Shown here in pieces: positions 53,382-62,980 of a stretch of DNA of 64,000 nt (positions are counted from its first letter, which is position 1; the number at the start of each line of letters is the position of its first letter). The stretch is from positions 620,001-684,000 of the forward strand of contig NC_015422.1 of the NCBI RefSeq assembly GCF_000204645.1. The letters are read 5' to 3'. A program made the translations under genes and the position numbers. The notes under the pieces were generated by a model that saw only the letters and a program-made list of their open reading frames with translations, did not search any database and had not been told where the DNA came from. Origin of the DNA: Alicycliphilus denitrificans K601 (GTDB lineage Bacteria > Pseudomonadota > Gammaproteobacteria > Burkholderiales > Burkholderiaceae_C).

Positions 53382-54053
53382 ATGCTGATGCACATCGACT
53401 GGTCCTTCCTCAGCTGGGAGCTGCTGCGCGGCTTCGTGCTCAAGGGCTTCATCTTCAGCATGGTGCTCACCGTGATCGCGACGCTGGGCGGCGTGTTCTT
53501 CGGCACGCTGCTCGCCCTCATGCGCCTGTCGGGCAAGAAATGGCTGATGGCCCCCGCCACCATCTACGTCAACGGCATGCGCAGCATCCCGCTGGTGATG
53601 GTGATCCTGTGGTTCTTCCTGCTCGTGCCGCTGATCATCGGGCGGCCCATCGGGGCCGAGGCCTCGGCCATCATCACCTTCGTCGCGTTCGAGGCGGCCT
53701 ACTTCAGCGAGATCATGCGCGCAGGCATCCAGTCCGTCCCGCGCGGGCAGGTCTTCGCGGGCCAGGCCCTCGGCATGACCTACAGCCAGAACATGAAGCT
53801 GGTGGTGCTGCCCCAGGCGTTCCGCAACATGCTGCCGGTGCTGCTGACGCAGACCATCATCCTGTTTCAGGACACCTCGCTGGTCTACGCCATCGGCGCC
53901 TACGACATGCTCAAGGGCTTCGACGTCGCGGGCAAGAACTTCGGCCGTCCCGTGGAGGCCTACCTGGCCGCCGCCGTGGCCTATTTCGTGATCTGCTACT
54001 CGCTGTCCTGGGCCGTCAAGCGTCTGCACAAGAAGATCGCCATCATCCGCTGA
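53382..54053 (+). CDS. gltK: Glutamate/aspartate ABC transporter permease GltK
   Basis: 223-residue permease with about five spans, homologous to GltJ. It has YVNGMRSIPLVMVILWFF and the ATPase-contact loop GIQSVPRGQVFAGQALGMTY. It starts one base after the gltJ stop; ATG 53388 is a possible later start. It pairs with GltJ. Confidence 0.95.
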   Translation: MLMHIDWSFLSWELLRGFVLKGFIFSMVLTVIATLGGVFFGTLLALMRLSGKKWLMAPATIYVNGMRSIPLVMVILWFFLLVPLIIGRPIGAEASAIITFVAFEAAYFSEIMRAGIQSVPRGQVFAGQALGMTYSQNMKLVVLPQAFRNMLPVLLTQTIILFQDTSLVYAIGAYDMLKGFDVAGKNFGRPVEAYLAAAVAYFVICYSLSWAVKRLHKKIAIIR

Positions 54054-54077
54054 GGCGTTTTTTCGGAAGGAATTCAC

Positions 54078-54815
<738 letters not shown>

Positions 54816-54836
54816 CCCCGTGCCGGGTCGCCATGC

Positions 54837-54868
54837 AAAAAGGTGCCATTGGCACCTTTTTCTTTTTT
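54837..54868. terminator. Bidirectional intrinsic terminator, gltL / cyclodeaminase
   Basis: AAAAAGGTGCC and GGCACCTTTTT pair around ATT, followed by C and more T. The A-run and T-run make it usable from both strands between two convergent genes. Confidence 0.88.
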
Positions 54869-54887
54869 GATAGCTGCAGCCGCTTGC
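54863..54887 (-). repeat. Dispersed repeat copy after the gltL terminator
   Basis: TTTTTTGATAGCTGCAGCCG followed by CTTG is the reverse-complement form of the AAGCGCT-CAGCTATC repeat. It begins within the T-run of the terminator. Confidence 0.65.
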
Positions 54888-54920
54888 TGTACGGACGTTT
54901 ACGAGCGCCCTGGCTAAAAA

Positions 54921-55955
54921 TCAAACCACCCTGCGCAGGTGGCTGCGCGTGCGCCCGAACAGGTCTCTGGGGTCGCCGTCCGTGGGCACCAGCGCCAGGT
55001 CCGCGCCCAGCCCCCGCGCGAGGGCCTGGCGGTGGATGAAACGCAGGGCGGCATGGTCCTCCAGCGCGAAGCCCACGGAGTCGAAGACGGTGACCTGGCC
55101 GGCATGTTCGCGCCCGCTCGCCTGGCCCGACAGGATCTGCCACAGCTCGGTCACCGGGTGGTCTTCGGCCAGCTGCTGGATCTCGCCCTCCACGCGGCTT
55201 TGCGGCGCGTATTCGACGACGATGCGCGCCTGCCGCAGCACGCCGGGGTGCAGCTCGGTCTTACCGGGGCAGTCGCCGCCCACGGCGTTCAGGTGCATGC
55301 CCGGCTCCAGCATGTCCGGCGTGATGATGCGGGCGTGGCGCTTGGCTGCCGTGGCCGTGGTCACGATGTCGGCGCCGCGCACGGCCTCGGCCACCGACGC
55401 CGCGCGGATCATCTTCAGCCCCGGCGTGCGCGCCAGGTTCCGCAGCAGCTTGTCGGTGGCGTCCGGCGCGGTGTCGAACACGCGCAGCTCCTTGATGCCC
55501 AGCAGCGCATGGAATGCCAGGGCCTGGAACTCGGCCTGCGCGCCGTTGCCGATCAGCGCCATGCTGCGGCTGCCCGAGCGCGCCAGCGCCTGCGCCGCCA
55601 GGGCCGAGGTGGCGGCGGTGCGCAGCGCGGTGGCCAGGGTCAGCTCCGACAGCAGCAGAGGCAGGCCCGTGGCCACCTCGGCCAGCATGCCGAAGGCCAT
55701 CACCGTGGGCAGGCCGCAGGCCGGGTTGCCCGGGTGGCCGTTGACGTACTTGAAGCTGTAGAGCGTGTCGTCGGACACGGGCATGAGCTCGATCACGCCA
55801 TGCGGGCTGTGGCTGGCCGTGCGCGCCGTCTTGTCGAACGCGCTCCAGCGCAGGAAATCGGTGTGGATCTCGTCGGCCAGCTCGCACAGGAAATGGGCGG
55901 CGCCCATGTCGTGCACCAGGGCGGCCAGCGTGGGCAGGTCTATGAAGCGGGTCAT
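54921..55955 (-). CDS. Ornithine cyclodeaminase / mu-crystallin family protein
   Basis: 344-residue NAD-dependent enzyme. It has YSFKYVNGHPGNPACGLPTVMAFG and the Rossmann motif SMALIGNGAQAEFQALAF (GxGxxA type), followed by VTTATAAKRHARIIT and the C-terminal VFDSVGFALEDHAALRFIH. The family converts ornithine to proline with loss of ammonia, or acts as ketimine reductase on related substrates. Its place facing the glutamate transporter fits amino-acid catabolism. Substrate not certain. Confidence 0.87.
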   Translation of the reverse strand: MTRFIDLPTLAALVHDMGAAHFLCELADEIHTDFLRWSAFDKTARTASHSPHGVIELMPVSDDTLYSFKYVNGHPGNPACGLPTVMAFGMLAEVATGLPLLLSELTLATALRTAATSALAAQALARSGSRSMALIGNGAQAEFQALAFHALLGIKELRVFDTAPDATDKLLRNLARTPGLKMIRAASVAEAVRGADIVTTATAAKRHARIITPDMLEPGMHLNAVGGDCPGKTELHPGVLRQARIVVEYAPQSRVEGEIQQLAEDHPVTELWQILSGQASGREHAGQVTVFDSVGFALEDHAALRFIHRQALARGLGADLALVPTDGDPRDLFGRTRSHLRRVV

Positions 55956-56015
55956 GGCAGCGGCGCTTGGGTGGGGCTGCGTGCCATTGTGGGCGCCGTG
56001 GCGCCCGAGGGCAAA

Positions 56016-56837
56016 TCAGCGCGCCTGGCCGTTCAGGATGGCGCGCGCCAGCTCGGCAAACCCTGCGCCGCGCTCGCTCTGGGTCACGTAGCGTGGCAGG
56101 TGCGAGAGTTGAGGCACGAAGCGCGCGATGTTCGCCACGCCCACGCTGTGCGGGAAATGCTCGAACATGCGCTGGTCGTTGGTGGAGTCGCCCACGTAGA
56201 CCCACTGGCCGAGCTCGTCGTCCAGCGCGCGCGAAAGCAGCTCGCGCACGATCCAGCGCGCTCCTTCGAGCTTGTCGTGCGCGCCATACCAGCCGTTGAT
56301 GTGGATGCTGCTCACGGTGGCGTTCATGCCCGCGGCGCGCATGATCCGCACGCATTCGTCGATGGCCGCCTGCGGCAGGTGCGTGAACTCGCTGTGGTCT
56401 ATGGCGATGTCGCACTCGCGCCCCGGCGAGTCCGTGGCGCGGCGCGCACCGGGCACGCGCGCCTCGATGTCGGCCAGCACCTGCTGCATGCGCGCGTAGT
56501 TGGCGGCGCGCGTGGCGTCGTCCTGCTGGTATATCTTTGATAGCTGCATGCGCCTGTCCGGTGCGCTCTGTGAGCCGGTTTGCTTCGAACTTCCGGGCAG
56601 CAGGGCGACGGCGCCGTTCTCCGCCACGATCGCGTCCACGGGCCAGGCCTGGGCAAAGGGCTCGCTCCAGCCCACGGGCCGCCCGGTGATGGGGATGACG
56701 TGCAGGCCCGCGGCCTTGAGGTCCGCCAGCGCGGCCAGCGCGTCGGGCGTGATCGCGCCTTCGGTGGTCAGCGTGTCGTCGATGTCGGTGAGCAGGCCGG
56801 CGATGCGCGGCGGCTGCCAGAGTGCGAGCGGCTGCAT
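56016..56837 (-). CDS. HAD-IIB family hydrolase (sugar-phosphatase type)
   Basis: 273-residue HAD phosphatase with motif I DIDDTLT (near 17-24), motif II ITGRP, a type IIB cap domain and motif IV YVGDSTNDQRMFE. The cap has SEFTHLPQAAIDEC and SIHINGWYGAHDK, like mannosyl-3-phosphoglycerate or sucrose-phosphate phosphatases. A stretch of about 25 residues near position 85-110 (KQTGSQSAPDRRMQLSKIYQ) contains a translated dispersed repeat and looks like a loop insertion. Three bases separate it from prfC upstream. Confidence 0.82.
   Translation of the reverse strand: MQPLALWQPPRIAGLLTDIDDTLTTEGAITPDALAALADLKAAGLHVIPITGRPVGWSEPFAQAWPVDAIVAENGAVALLPGSSKQTGSQSAPDRRMQLSKIYQQDDATRAANYARMQQVLADIEARVPGARRATDSPGRECDIAIDHSEFTHLPQAAIDECVRIMRAAGMNATVSSIHINGWYGAHDKLEGARWIVRELLSRALDDELGQWVYVGDSTNDQRMFEHFPHSVGVANIARFVPQLSHLPRYVTQSERGAGFAELARAILNGQAR
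56534..56555 (-). repeat. Dispersed repeat copy inside the HAD gene
   Basis: TCTTTGATAGCTGCATGCGC followed by CT, the reverse-complement form of the repeat. It is translated on the minus strand as RRMQLSKIY in the cap domain of the phosphatase. Confidence 0.6.
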
Positions 56838-56839
56838 GT

Positions 56840-58465
56840 TCAGCTCGTGCCCAGCGCCAGCCCCGCGTGCTCGCGCAGCGGATGGAAGTGGATCTTGGGG
56901 AAGCGCTCCTGCGCCAGCCGCACGTCATAGGGCGATGTGCACAGGTAGGCCAGCGTGTCGGCCGCGTCGCGCGCCATGCGCAGCGGGTAGGCGTTCTCGA
57001 ACTCGCGCAGCTCGGCCGGCGTGTCGGCGGTGATCCAGCGCGCACCCGTGTACTGGCAGCCTTCCAGGCGCACGTCGCAGTCGTACTCGGTCTTGAGGCG
57101 GTGCTGCACCACCTCGAACTGCAGCTGGCCCACGGCGCCCAGCAGCATGTTGCCGCCGGCCTCGGGCTTGAAGACCTGGATTGCGCCCTCCTCGCCCAGC
57201 TGCATCAGGCCCTGCTGCAGCTGCTTGGTGCGCAGCGGGTTCTTGAGCACCACGGTCATGAACATCTCGGGCGCGAAGAAGGGCAGGCCGGTGAACTGCA
57301 GGCTGGGCCCGTCGGTGATGGTGTCGCCCAGCTGCACGCCGCCGTGCGTGGTGAAGCCGATGATGTCGCCCGCGTAGGCCTCGTCCACGGCCTCGCGGCG
57401 CTGGCTCATGAAGGTGACTACGCTGGTGGGGCGCAGCTCCTTGCCCGTGCGCTGCACCTTCATCTTCATGCCCGGCGTGTACTTGCCCGAGGCCACGCGC
57501 ACGAAGGCGATGCGGTCGCGGTGGTTGCTGTCCATGTTGGCCTGCACCTTGAAGACCACGCCGGCGAAGCTCTCGTCCTCGGGGTGGACGGTCCTCTCCT
57601 CGCGCTGGCGGTTCACCTCGGTGAAGGCGACGCGCGGGCCGGGCGGGGGCGACATGTCCACCACGGCGTTGAGCACTTCCATCACGCCGAAGTTGTTCAC
57701 GCCCGAGCCGAAGAATACCGGCGTGAGCCGGGCGGCCAGGAATTCCTGGTGGTCCCAGGCGATGGAGGCGCCCACGGCCAGCTCCATGCTCTCGATGGCG
57801 TCGTCGTAGGCCTGGCCGAAGCGCGCGCGCAGCTTGTCCACCTCGGCCAAGGGGATGACCTCGAAGTCTTCGGGGCGCTTTTCGCTGCCGGCCTGGAACA
57901 CGGTCATGCTCTGCGTGCGCAGGTCGATGATGCCGCCGAAGTTCTTGCCCTGGCCCACGGGCCATGTCATGGGGCAGCAGGGCATGCCGAGCTCGCGCTC
58001 CACCTCGTCGAGAATGTCCAGCGGGTCGCGCACCTCGCGGTCCATCTTGTTGACGAAGGTGATGATGGGCGTGTCGCGCTGGCGGCAGACCTCGATCAGG
58101 CGGCGCGTCTGCGCCTCCACGCCGTTGGCCGCGTCGATGACCATGAGGGCCGAGTCGACGGCCGTGAGCACGCGGTAGGTGTCCTCGGAGAAGTCCTTGT
58201 GGCCGGGCGTGTCCAGCAGGTTGATGACGTGGTCGCGGTAGCTCATCTGCATCACGCTCGATGCCACCGAGATGCCGCGCTGTTTCTCGATCTCCATCCA
58301 GTCGGACGTGGCGTGGCGGCTCGCCTTGCGGCCCTTGACGGCGCCGGCGATCTGGATCGCGCCCGAGAACAGCAGCAGCTTCTCTGTCAGCGTGGTCTTG
58401 CCCGCGTCGGGGTGGGAAATGATGGCAAAGGTGCGGCGGCGCCGGGTTTCTGAGGCGTAGGACAC
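56840..58465 (-). CDS. prfC: Peptide chain release factor 3
   Basis: 541-residue translational GTPase that recycles RF1/RF2 from the ribosome. G1 is SHPDAGKTTL near residue 18-27, then HATSDWMEIEKQRGISVASS (switch I), DTPGHKDFSED (G3) and FVNKMDRE (G4). EF-Tu-like domains II and III follow to the C-terminus (GARWITADTPAEL). Length and order are standard. Confidence 0.96.
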   Translation of the reverse strand: MSYASETRRRRTFAIISHPDAGKTTLTEKLLLFSGAIQIAGAVKGRKASRHATSDWMEIEKQRGISVASSVMQMSYRDHVINLLDTPGHKDFSEDTYRVLTAVDSALMVIDAANGVEAQTRRLIEVCRQRDTPIITFVNKMDREVRDPLDILDEVERELGMPCCPMTWPVGQGKNFGGIIDLRTQSMTVFQAGSEKRPEDFEVIPLAEVDKLRARFGQAYDDAIESMELAVGASIAWDHQEFLAARLTPVFFGSGVNNFGVMEVLNAVVDMSPPPGPRVAFTEVNRQREERTVHPEDESFAGVVFKVQANMDSNHRDRIAFVRVASGKYTPGMKMKVQRTGKELRPTSVVTFMSQRREAVDEAYAGDIIGFTTHGGVQLGDTITDGPSLQFTGLPFFAPEMFMTVVLKNPLRTKQLQQGLMQLGEEGAIQVFKPEAGGNMLLGAVGQLQFEVVQHRLKTEYDCDVRLEGCQYTGARWITADTPAELREFENAYPLRMARDAADTLAYLCTSPYDVRLAQERFPKIHFHPLREHAGLALGTS

Positions 58466-58567
58466 GAGGGTTCCAGAGGTGGTGGCAGGGGCCTGCGGGC
58501 CCCCCGGGCAATGCGGCGGCGCGGACGGGACCGCGCCGGAGATAGCCCGCGATTTTACCGGCCGCCC

Positions 58568-59338
58568 TCAGCCCTGCTGCTGCATGTGTCGCGCGTAGTG
58601 CTTCTGCATGCCGCCCAGCCAGCGGTCGGGGTTCTGCGCCTTGGCGGCGTAGTACTGCGCCACCTCGGCGTGGGGCAGCACCAGGAACTGGCCGCTGCCC
58701 ATGGCCTGCAGCACGTCGCCCGCCACCTGCCCGGGCGGCAGGACGCCGTCCACGCCGGCCGAGCCGCCGCCGTCCGAGATCATGGCCGTCTGCACCGCCT
58801 GCGGGCACAGGCACGCCACCTGCACGCCGCGCCGCCCGTAGGCGATGCGCAGCCACTCGGCGAAGGCCACGGCCGCGTGCTTGGTCACGGCATACGGGGC
58901 CGATTCGACGATGCTCAGCAGCCCCGCCGCCGAGGCGGTGACGAGGAAGAAGCCCTCACCGCGCGCCGCCATGGCGGGCACCACGGCGCGCGCCGCCCAC
59001 ACGTGGGCCATGCCGTGAATGTGCCACATGGCCTCCCACAGCGGGTCCTCCAGCTCGATGCCGCCGGGGCGGCCCAGGATGCCGGCGTTGGAGAAGTAGG
59101 CATCCACGCGGCCATAGCGCTCGCGCGTGGCGGCCACCAGGGCCTGGATGTCGGCCTCGCGGCTGACGTCGCAGCGCACGGCCATGCCTTTGACCTCGTC
59201 GGCCACGGCCTGCACAGGCTCCAGGTGCAGGTCGGCCACGACCACGCGCGCGCCCTCGGCCGCGAGCCGCTGCGCGAGCGCGCGGCCGATGCCGCTGGCG
59301 CCGCCGGTGACGATGGCGACCTTGTCCTTGGGGTCCAT
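58568..59338 (-). CDS. Short-chain dehydrogenase/reductase
   Basis: 256-residue classical SDR. The NAD(P)-binding TGGASGIGRALAQ lies at about 10-22, SNAG follows at the structural motif, and the active site has Ser in VTASAAG and Tyr-Lys in YAVTKHA. The substrate is unknown; fatty, steroid or short-chain alcohols are all possible. The start at 59338 removes an unlikely N-terminal extension. It is divergent from the ahcY riboswitch. Confidence 0.9.
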   Translation of the reverse strand: MDPKDKVAIVTGGASGIGRALAQRLAAEGARVVVADLHLEPVQAVADEVKGMAVRCDVSREADIQALVAATRERYGRVDAYFSNAGILGRPGGIELEDPLWEAMWHIHGMAHVWAARAVVPAMAARGEGFFLVTASAAGLLSIVESAPYAVTKHAAVAFAEWLRIAYGRRGVQVACLCPQAVQTAMISDGGGSAGVDGVLPPGQVAGDVLQAMGSGQFLVLPHAEVAQYYAAKAQNPDRWLGGMQKHYARHMQQQG

Positions 59339-59413
59339 GCAGTGCTCCTGAAAAAATGAATATCCCAGTGTCGGGCGCCGCGCAGGGCACGGCAGCCACG
59401 CAGGCGACAACTC

Positions 59414-59419
59414 TATAAT
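59414..59419 (+). promoter_or_regulatory. -10 box for the SAH riboswitch / ahcY transcript
   Basis: Perfect TATAAT, six bases before the first base of the riboswitch P1 stem, which places the expected transcript start at the RNA motif. No good -35 was found 16-18 bases upstream. Confidence 0.7.
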
Positions 59420-59425
59420 TAACGG

Positions 59426-59502
59426 TTCCGAGGAGCGTTGCAGCGTCCCCAGCTACCGGCGGGGCGTGAGGCTCGGAACCCATTCTTGCAACGACGCTCA
59501 CC
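59426..59502 (+). ncRNA. SAH riboswitch (ahcY RNA motif)
   Basis: The conserved GAGGAGCGTTGCA and GCAACGACGCTCACC blocks of the S-adenosylhomocysteine riboswitch are both present. P1 pairs TTCCGAG (59426-59432) with CTCGGAA (59472-59478), seven perfect pairs. An inner stem CCCC / GGGG forms P2. GAGCG (59433-59437) can pair with CGCTC (59495-59499) for the pseudoknot side. It lies 77 bases before the ahcY start. By analogy SAH binding turns expression on, matching the enzyme that removes SAH. Confidence 0.93.
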
Positions 59503-59579
59503 CACGCCAGTCCTGTGCGGTGAACGGTTCCATCCCCCGGGCGCGTGGCTTTTTCAAATCTTCTCAGAAGGAAGCCGCC

Positions 59580-61010
59580 ATGAGCGCAGTTCTCAAAGCC
59601 TCCCCAGATTCGGCCATCGCCGACATTTCCCTGGCCGACTGGGGCCGCAAGGAAATCCGCATCGCCGAGACCGAGATGCCCGGCCTGATGGCCGTGCGCG
59701 AGGAATTCGCCGCGCAGCAGCCGCTCAAGGGCGCGCGCATCACCGGCAGCCTGCACATGACGATCCAGACCGCCGTGCTGATCGAGACGCTCAAGGCGCT
59801 GGGCGCCGACGTGCGCTGGGCCTCGTGCAACATCTTCTCCACGCAGGACCACGCGGCTGCCGCCATCGCCGCCACGGGCGTGCCGGTGTTCGCCGTCAAG
59901 GGCGAGTCGCTCGAAGACTACTGGGACTACACCCACCGCATCTTCGAGTTCGGCCCCAAGGGCTCGGCCGACGAAGGCCCGAACATGATCCTGGACGACG
60001 GCGGCGACGCCACCATGCTCATGCATCTGGGCATGCGCGCCGAGAAGGACCCGTCCGTGCTGGCCAACCCTGGCAGCGAGGAGGAGAAGATCGTCTTCGC
60101 AGCCATCCGCGCCAAGCTGGCCGAGGACGCCACCTGGTACAGCCGCAAGAGCGCCCGGATCATCGGCGTGACCGAGGAGACCACCACCGGCGTGCACCGC
60201 CTGAACGAGATGTCCGCCAAGGGCACGCTCAAGTTCCGCGCCATCAACGTGAACGACTCGGTGACCAAGAGCAAGTTCGACAACCTCTATGGCTGCCGCG
60301 AGTCGCTGGTGGACGGCATCAAGCGCGCCACCGACGTGATGATCGCCGGCAAGGTGGCCGTAGTCTGCGGCTATGGCGACGTGGGCAAGGGCAGCGCCCA
60401 GGCGCTGCGCGCGCTCAGCGCCCAGGTGTGGGTGACTGAGATCGACCCCATCAACGCGCTGCAGGCGGCGATGGAGGGCTACCGCGTGGTGACCATGGAG
60501 TACGCCGCGCCACGAGCCGACATCTTCGTGACCACCACGGGCAACCGCGACGTCATCACCTTCGAGCACATGCAGGCGATGAAGGACGAATCGATAGTCT
60601 GCAACATCGGCCACTTCGACAACGAGATCCAGGTCGCCAAACTGGAAGCCCATTGCCGGTGGGAGGAGATCAAGCCCCAGGTGGACCACATCACCTTCCC
60701 CGACGGCAAGAAGATCATCCTGCTGGCCAAGGGCCGCCTGGTGAACCTGGGCTGCGCCACGGGCCACCCGAGCTTCGTCATGTCCAACTCGTTCGCCAAC
60801 CAGACGCTGGCACAGATCGAGCTGTACACGCGCCCCGACGCCTACGAGGCGGGCAAGGTCTACGTGCTGCCCAAGATCCTCGACGAGAAGGTGGCGCGCC
60901 TGCACCTGAAGAAGGTGGGCGCGCAGCTCACCGAGCTGACCGACGCGCAGGCCGCCTACATCGGCGTGAACAAGAGCGGGCCCTACAAGCCCGACACCTA
61001 CCGCTATTGA
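59580..61010 (+). CDS. ahcY: Adenosylhomocysteinase
   Basis: 476-residue NAD-dependent enzyme that splits S-adenosylhomocysteine into adenosine and homocysteine and so relieves inhibition of methyltransferases. Landmarks are [40 protein letters not shown], the NAD site [14 protein letters not shown] and the C-terminal [12 protein letters not shown]. The length includes the bacterial insertion near 150-190. AGAAGGAAG precedes the ATG at 59580. Controlled by the SAH riboswitch upstream. Confidence 0.97.
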   Translation: MSAVLKASPDSAIADISLADWGRKEIRIAETEMPGLMAVREEFAAQQPLKGARITGSLHMTIQTAVLIETLKALGADVRWASCNIFSTQDHAAAAIAATGVPVFAVKGESLEDYWDYTHRIFEFGPKGSADEGPNMILDDGGDATMLMHLGMRAEKDPSVLANPGSEEEKIVFAAIRAKLAEDATWYSRKSARIIGVTEETTTGVHRLNEMSAKGTLKFRAINVNDSVTKSKFDNLYGCRESLVDGIKRATDVMIAGKVAVVCGYGDVGKGSAQALRALSAQVWVTEIDPINALQAAMEGYRVVTMEYAAPRADIFVTTTGNRDVITFEHMQAMKDESIVCNIGHFDNEIQVAKLEAHCRWEEIKPQVDHITFPDGKKIILLAKGRLVNLGCATGHPSFVMSNSFANQTLAQIELYTRPDAYEAGKVYVLPKILDEKVARLHLKKVGAQLTELTDAQAAYIGVNKSGPYKPDTYRY

Positions 61011-61030
61011 ACCAGGAGCTGCCGACGCAG

Positions 61031-61078
61031 CATCTACGCCATTTCAGATAGAAAAATATCTGAAACCGTCTGTAGATG
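61031..61078 (+). other. Long two-part hairpin between ahcY and tlyA
   Basis: Outer arms CATCTAC / GTAGATG and inner arms TTTCAGATA / TATCTGAAA are perfect, 16 pairs in total, with a GAAAAA apical loop and a small internal loop. No T-run follows. It could be a processing site, mRNA stabiliser or attenuator between ahcY and tlyA-metF. Confidence 0.75.
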
Positions 61079-61079
61079 A

Positions 61080-61100
61080 GCGCCAGCAGCTATTAAAACA
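61080..61100 (+). repeat. Dispersed repeat copy before tlyA
   Basis: GCGCCAGCAGCTATTAAAAC then A, a half-copy of the CAGCTAT repeat, between the ahcY-tlyA hairpin and the tlyA ribosome binding region (AGAGAGG). Confidence 0.5.
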
Positions 61101-61116
61101 AGAGAGGACAAGCGCC

Positions 61117-62118
61117 ATGCGCGCCGACGTATTCCTGGTGGAAGGCGGCCACGCCGCCACCCGCTCGCAGGCCCAGCGCCTGATCGCCGCTGGCGTGCAG
61201 TGGCGCCTGGCCAGCAGCCTGCCCTGGAACAGGGTCGCCAAGAACGGCGACGACATCCCCGCGGGCGCCGAGCTGCAACTGCTCGACGCGGCGGAGGCCA
61301 AGTACCTCTCGCGCGGCGGGCTCAAGCTCGAAGGCGCGCTGGCCGCCACGGGCATCCAGGTCGCGGGCCTGCGCTGCCTGGACGTGGGCCAGAGCACGGG
61401 TGGCTTCACCGACTGCCTGCTGCAGCACGGCGCGGCGCAGGTCGTGGGCGTGGACGTGGGCCAGGGCCAGCTGCACGAGCGCCTGCGCGCGGACCCGCGC
61501 GTGATCGGCGTGGAAGGGCTGAACGCGCGCCACATGACGCCCGAAACCTTGCTGGAGGCCTGCGAGGAGGCCCTCAGCGAGCGCGTCGAGGCCGAGCCCG
61601 AGGACAACGACACCCAGCCCGAGGCACCCTACGCCTGGATGCGCAACGGCGGCCTGGTCGACGACGCATACGACGACAGCCAGGACGCCAAGGAGCACGA
61701 GATCGAGGCCTTCAAGGCCGAGCGCGCCACCAGGGCGCGGGAGCGCGCCGAGGGCCGGCTCGCCACCCTGCGCCGGCGCCTGCCCGGGCGCGAGGACGTG
61801 GCCATCCCGCAGGCGTTCGGCCTGGTCACCGGCGACCTGTCCTTCATCTCGCTGACCCTGGTGCTGCCGGCCCTGGTGCCGCTGCTGGCGCCGGGCGGCG
61901 ACCTGCTCATGCTGGTCAAGCCCCAGTTCGAGTTGCAGCCCGGCCAGGTGGGCAAGGGCGGCATCGTGCGCGACGCCGACCTCTACGCCGAGGTCGAGCG
62001 GCGCATCCGCGCCTGCTGCGCGGATCTGGGCCTGCAGGTGATCGGCTGGCACGGCAGCGCCATCCAGGGTGGCGACGGCAACCGCGAGTTTTTCATCCAT
62101 GCAAGGAGGGCGGCATGA
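61117..62118 (+). CDS. tlyA: TlyA-family rRNA 2'-O-methyltransferase with an acidic insert
   Basis: 333-residue protein. An N-terminal S4 RNA-binding domain (about 1-63, MRADVFLVEGGHAATRSQAQ) is followed by an FtsJ-like Rossmann methyltransferase with YLSRGGLKLEGAL, SAM site CLDVGQSTGGFTD and the late motif GDLSFISLTLVLP. TlyA proteins methylate 16S/23S rRNA. Here about 80 residues (about 149-230, rich in Glu, Asp and Arg) are inserted between the SAM-binding half and LSFISL; ordinary TlyA proteins are about 250-270 residues. It sits between two methyl-cycle genes and consumes SAM. Confidence 0.88.
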   Translation: MRADVFLVEGGHAATRSQAQRLIAAGVQWRLASSLPWNRVAKNGDDIPAGAELQLLDAAEAKYLSRGGLKLEGALAATGIQVAGLRCLDVGQSTGGFTDCLLQHGAAQVVGVDVGQGQLHERLRADPRVIGVEGLNARHMTPETLLEACEEALSERVEAEPEDNDTQPEAPYAWMRNGGLVDDAYDDSQDAKEHEIEAFKAERATRARERAEGRLATLRRRLPGREDVAIPQAFGLVTGDLSFISLTLVLPALVPLLAPGGDLLMLVKPQFELQPGQVGKGGIVRDADLYAEVERRIRACCADLGLQVIGWHGSAIQGGDGNREFFIHARRAA

Positions 62119-62942
62119 GCCTGCCGGTGAGTTTCGAGTTTTTCCCGCCCAAGACGCCCGAGGGCGCCGACAAGCTGCGCGCCGTGCGCCGGCAGCTGTA
62201 CGCGCGCGCGCCGCAGTTCTGCTCCGTCACCTACGGCGCGGGCGGCTCCACGCAGGAGGGCACCTTCGCCACCGTGCGCGCCATCATCGAAGAGGGCGTG
62301 GATGCGGCCTCGCACTTCTCCTGCATCGGCGCCACCAAGGCCGGCGTGCGCCAGCAGCTCGCCGAACTCAAGGCCATGGGCGTCAAGCGCCTGGTGGCGC
62401 TGCGCGGCGACCTGCCCAGCGGCTACGGGCTGGGCGGCGAATTCCAGTACGCGAGCGACCTCGTCGCCTTCATCCGCCAGGAGACCGGGCGTGACTTCCA
62501 CATCGAGGTGGCCGCCTACCCCGAGATGCACCCGCAGGCGCGCAGCCCCGAGGCCGACCTGCAGGCCTTCGCCACCAAGGTGCGCGCCGGGGCCGACTCG
62601 GCCATCACCCAGTACTTCTTCAACGCCGACGCCTACAGCCGCTTCGTGGACGACGCGCGCCGCCTGGGCGTGGAGATCCCCATCGTGCCGGGCATCATGC
62701 CCATCACCGGCTCCTCGCAGCTGATGCGCTTCTCCGATGCCTGCGGCGCCGAGATCCCGCGCTGGATCCGCCTGCGCCTTCAGGGCTTCGGCGACGACAT
62801 GGCCAGCATCCGCGCCTTCGGCCTGGACGTGGTCGGCCGGCTGTGCGAACAGCTCGTGCGCGCGGGCGCGCCGGGCCTGCACTTCTACACCATGAACCAG
62901 AGCGCGGCGACGCTGGCGCTCTGCGAGCGGATCGGGTGCTAG
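62115..62942 (+). CDS. metF: Methylenetetrahydrofolate reductase
   Basis: 275-residue FAD TIM-barrel enzyme that makes 5-methyl-THF, methyl donor for homocysteine remethylation. It has SFEFFPPKTPEG at the N-terminus, FCSVTYGAGGSTQEGT, LVALRGDLP, ITQYFFNAD and the C-terminal LHFYTMNQS. GCAAGGAGGG precedes the ATG, which overlaps the tlyA stop. With ahcY it closes the SAM cycle; the homocysteine methyltransferase is not in this window. Confidence 0.96.
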   Translation: MSLPVSFEFFPPKTPEGADKLRAVRRQLYARAPQFCSVTYGAGGSTQEGTFATVRAIIEEGVDAASHFSCIGATKAGVRQQLAELKAMGVKRLVALRGDLPSGYGLGGEFQYASDLVAFIRQETGRDFHIEVAAYPEMHPQARSPEADLQAFATKVRAGADSAITQYFFNADAYSRFVDDARRLGVEIPIVPGIMPITGSSQLMRFSDACGAEIPRWIRLRLQGFGDDMASIRAFGLDVVGRLCEQLVRAGAPGLHFYTMNQSAATLALCERIGC

Positions 62943-62980
62943 AACGGCACCGCCAGGCCGGGGCTGCTATGGTGCATGGC

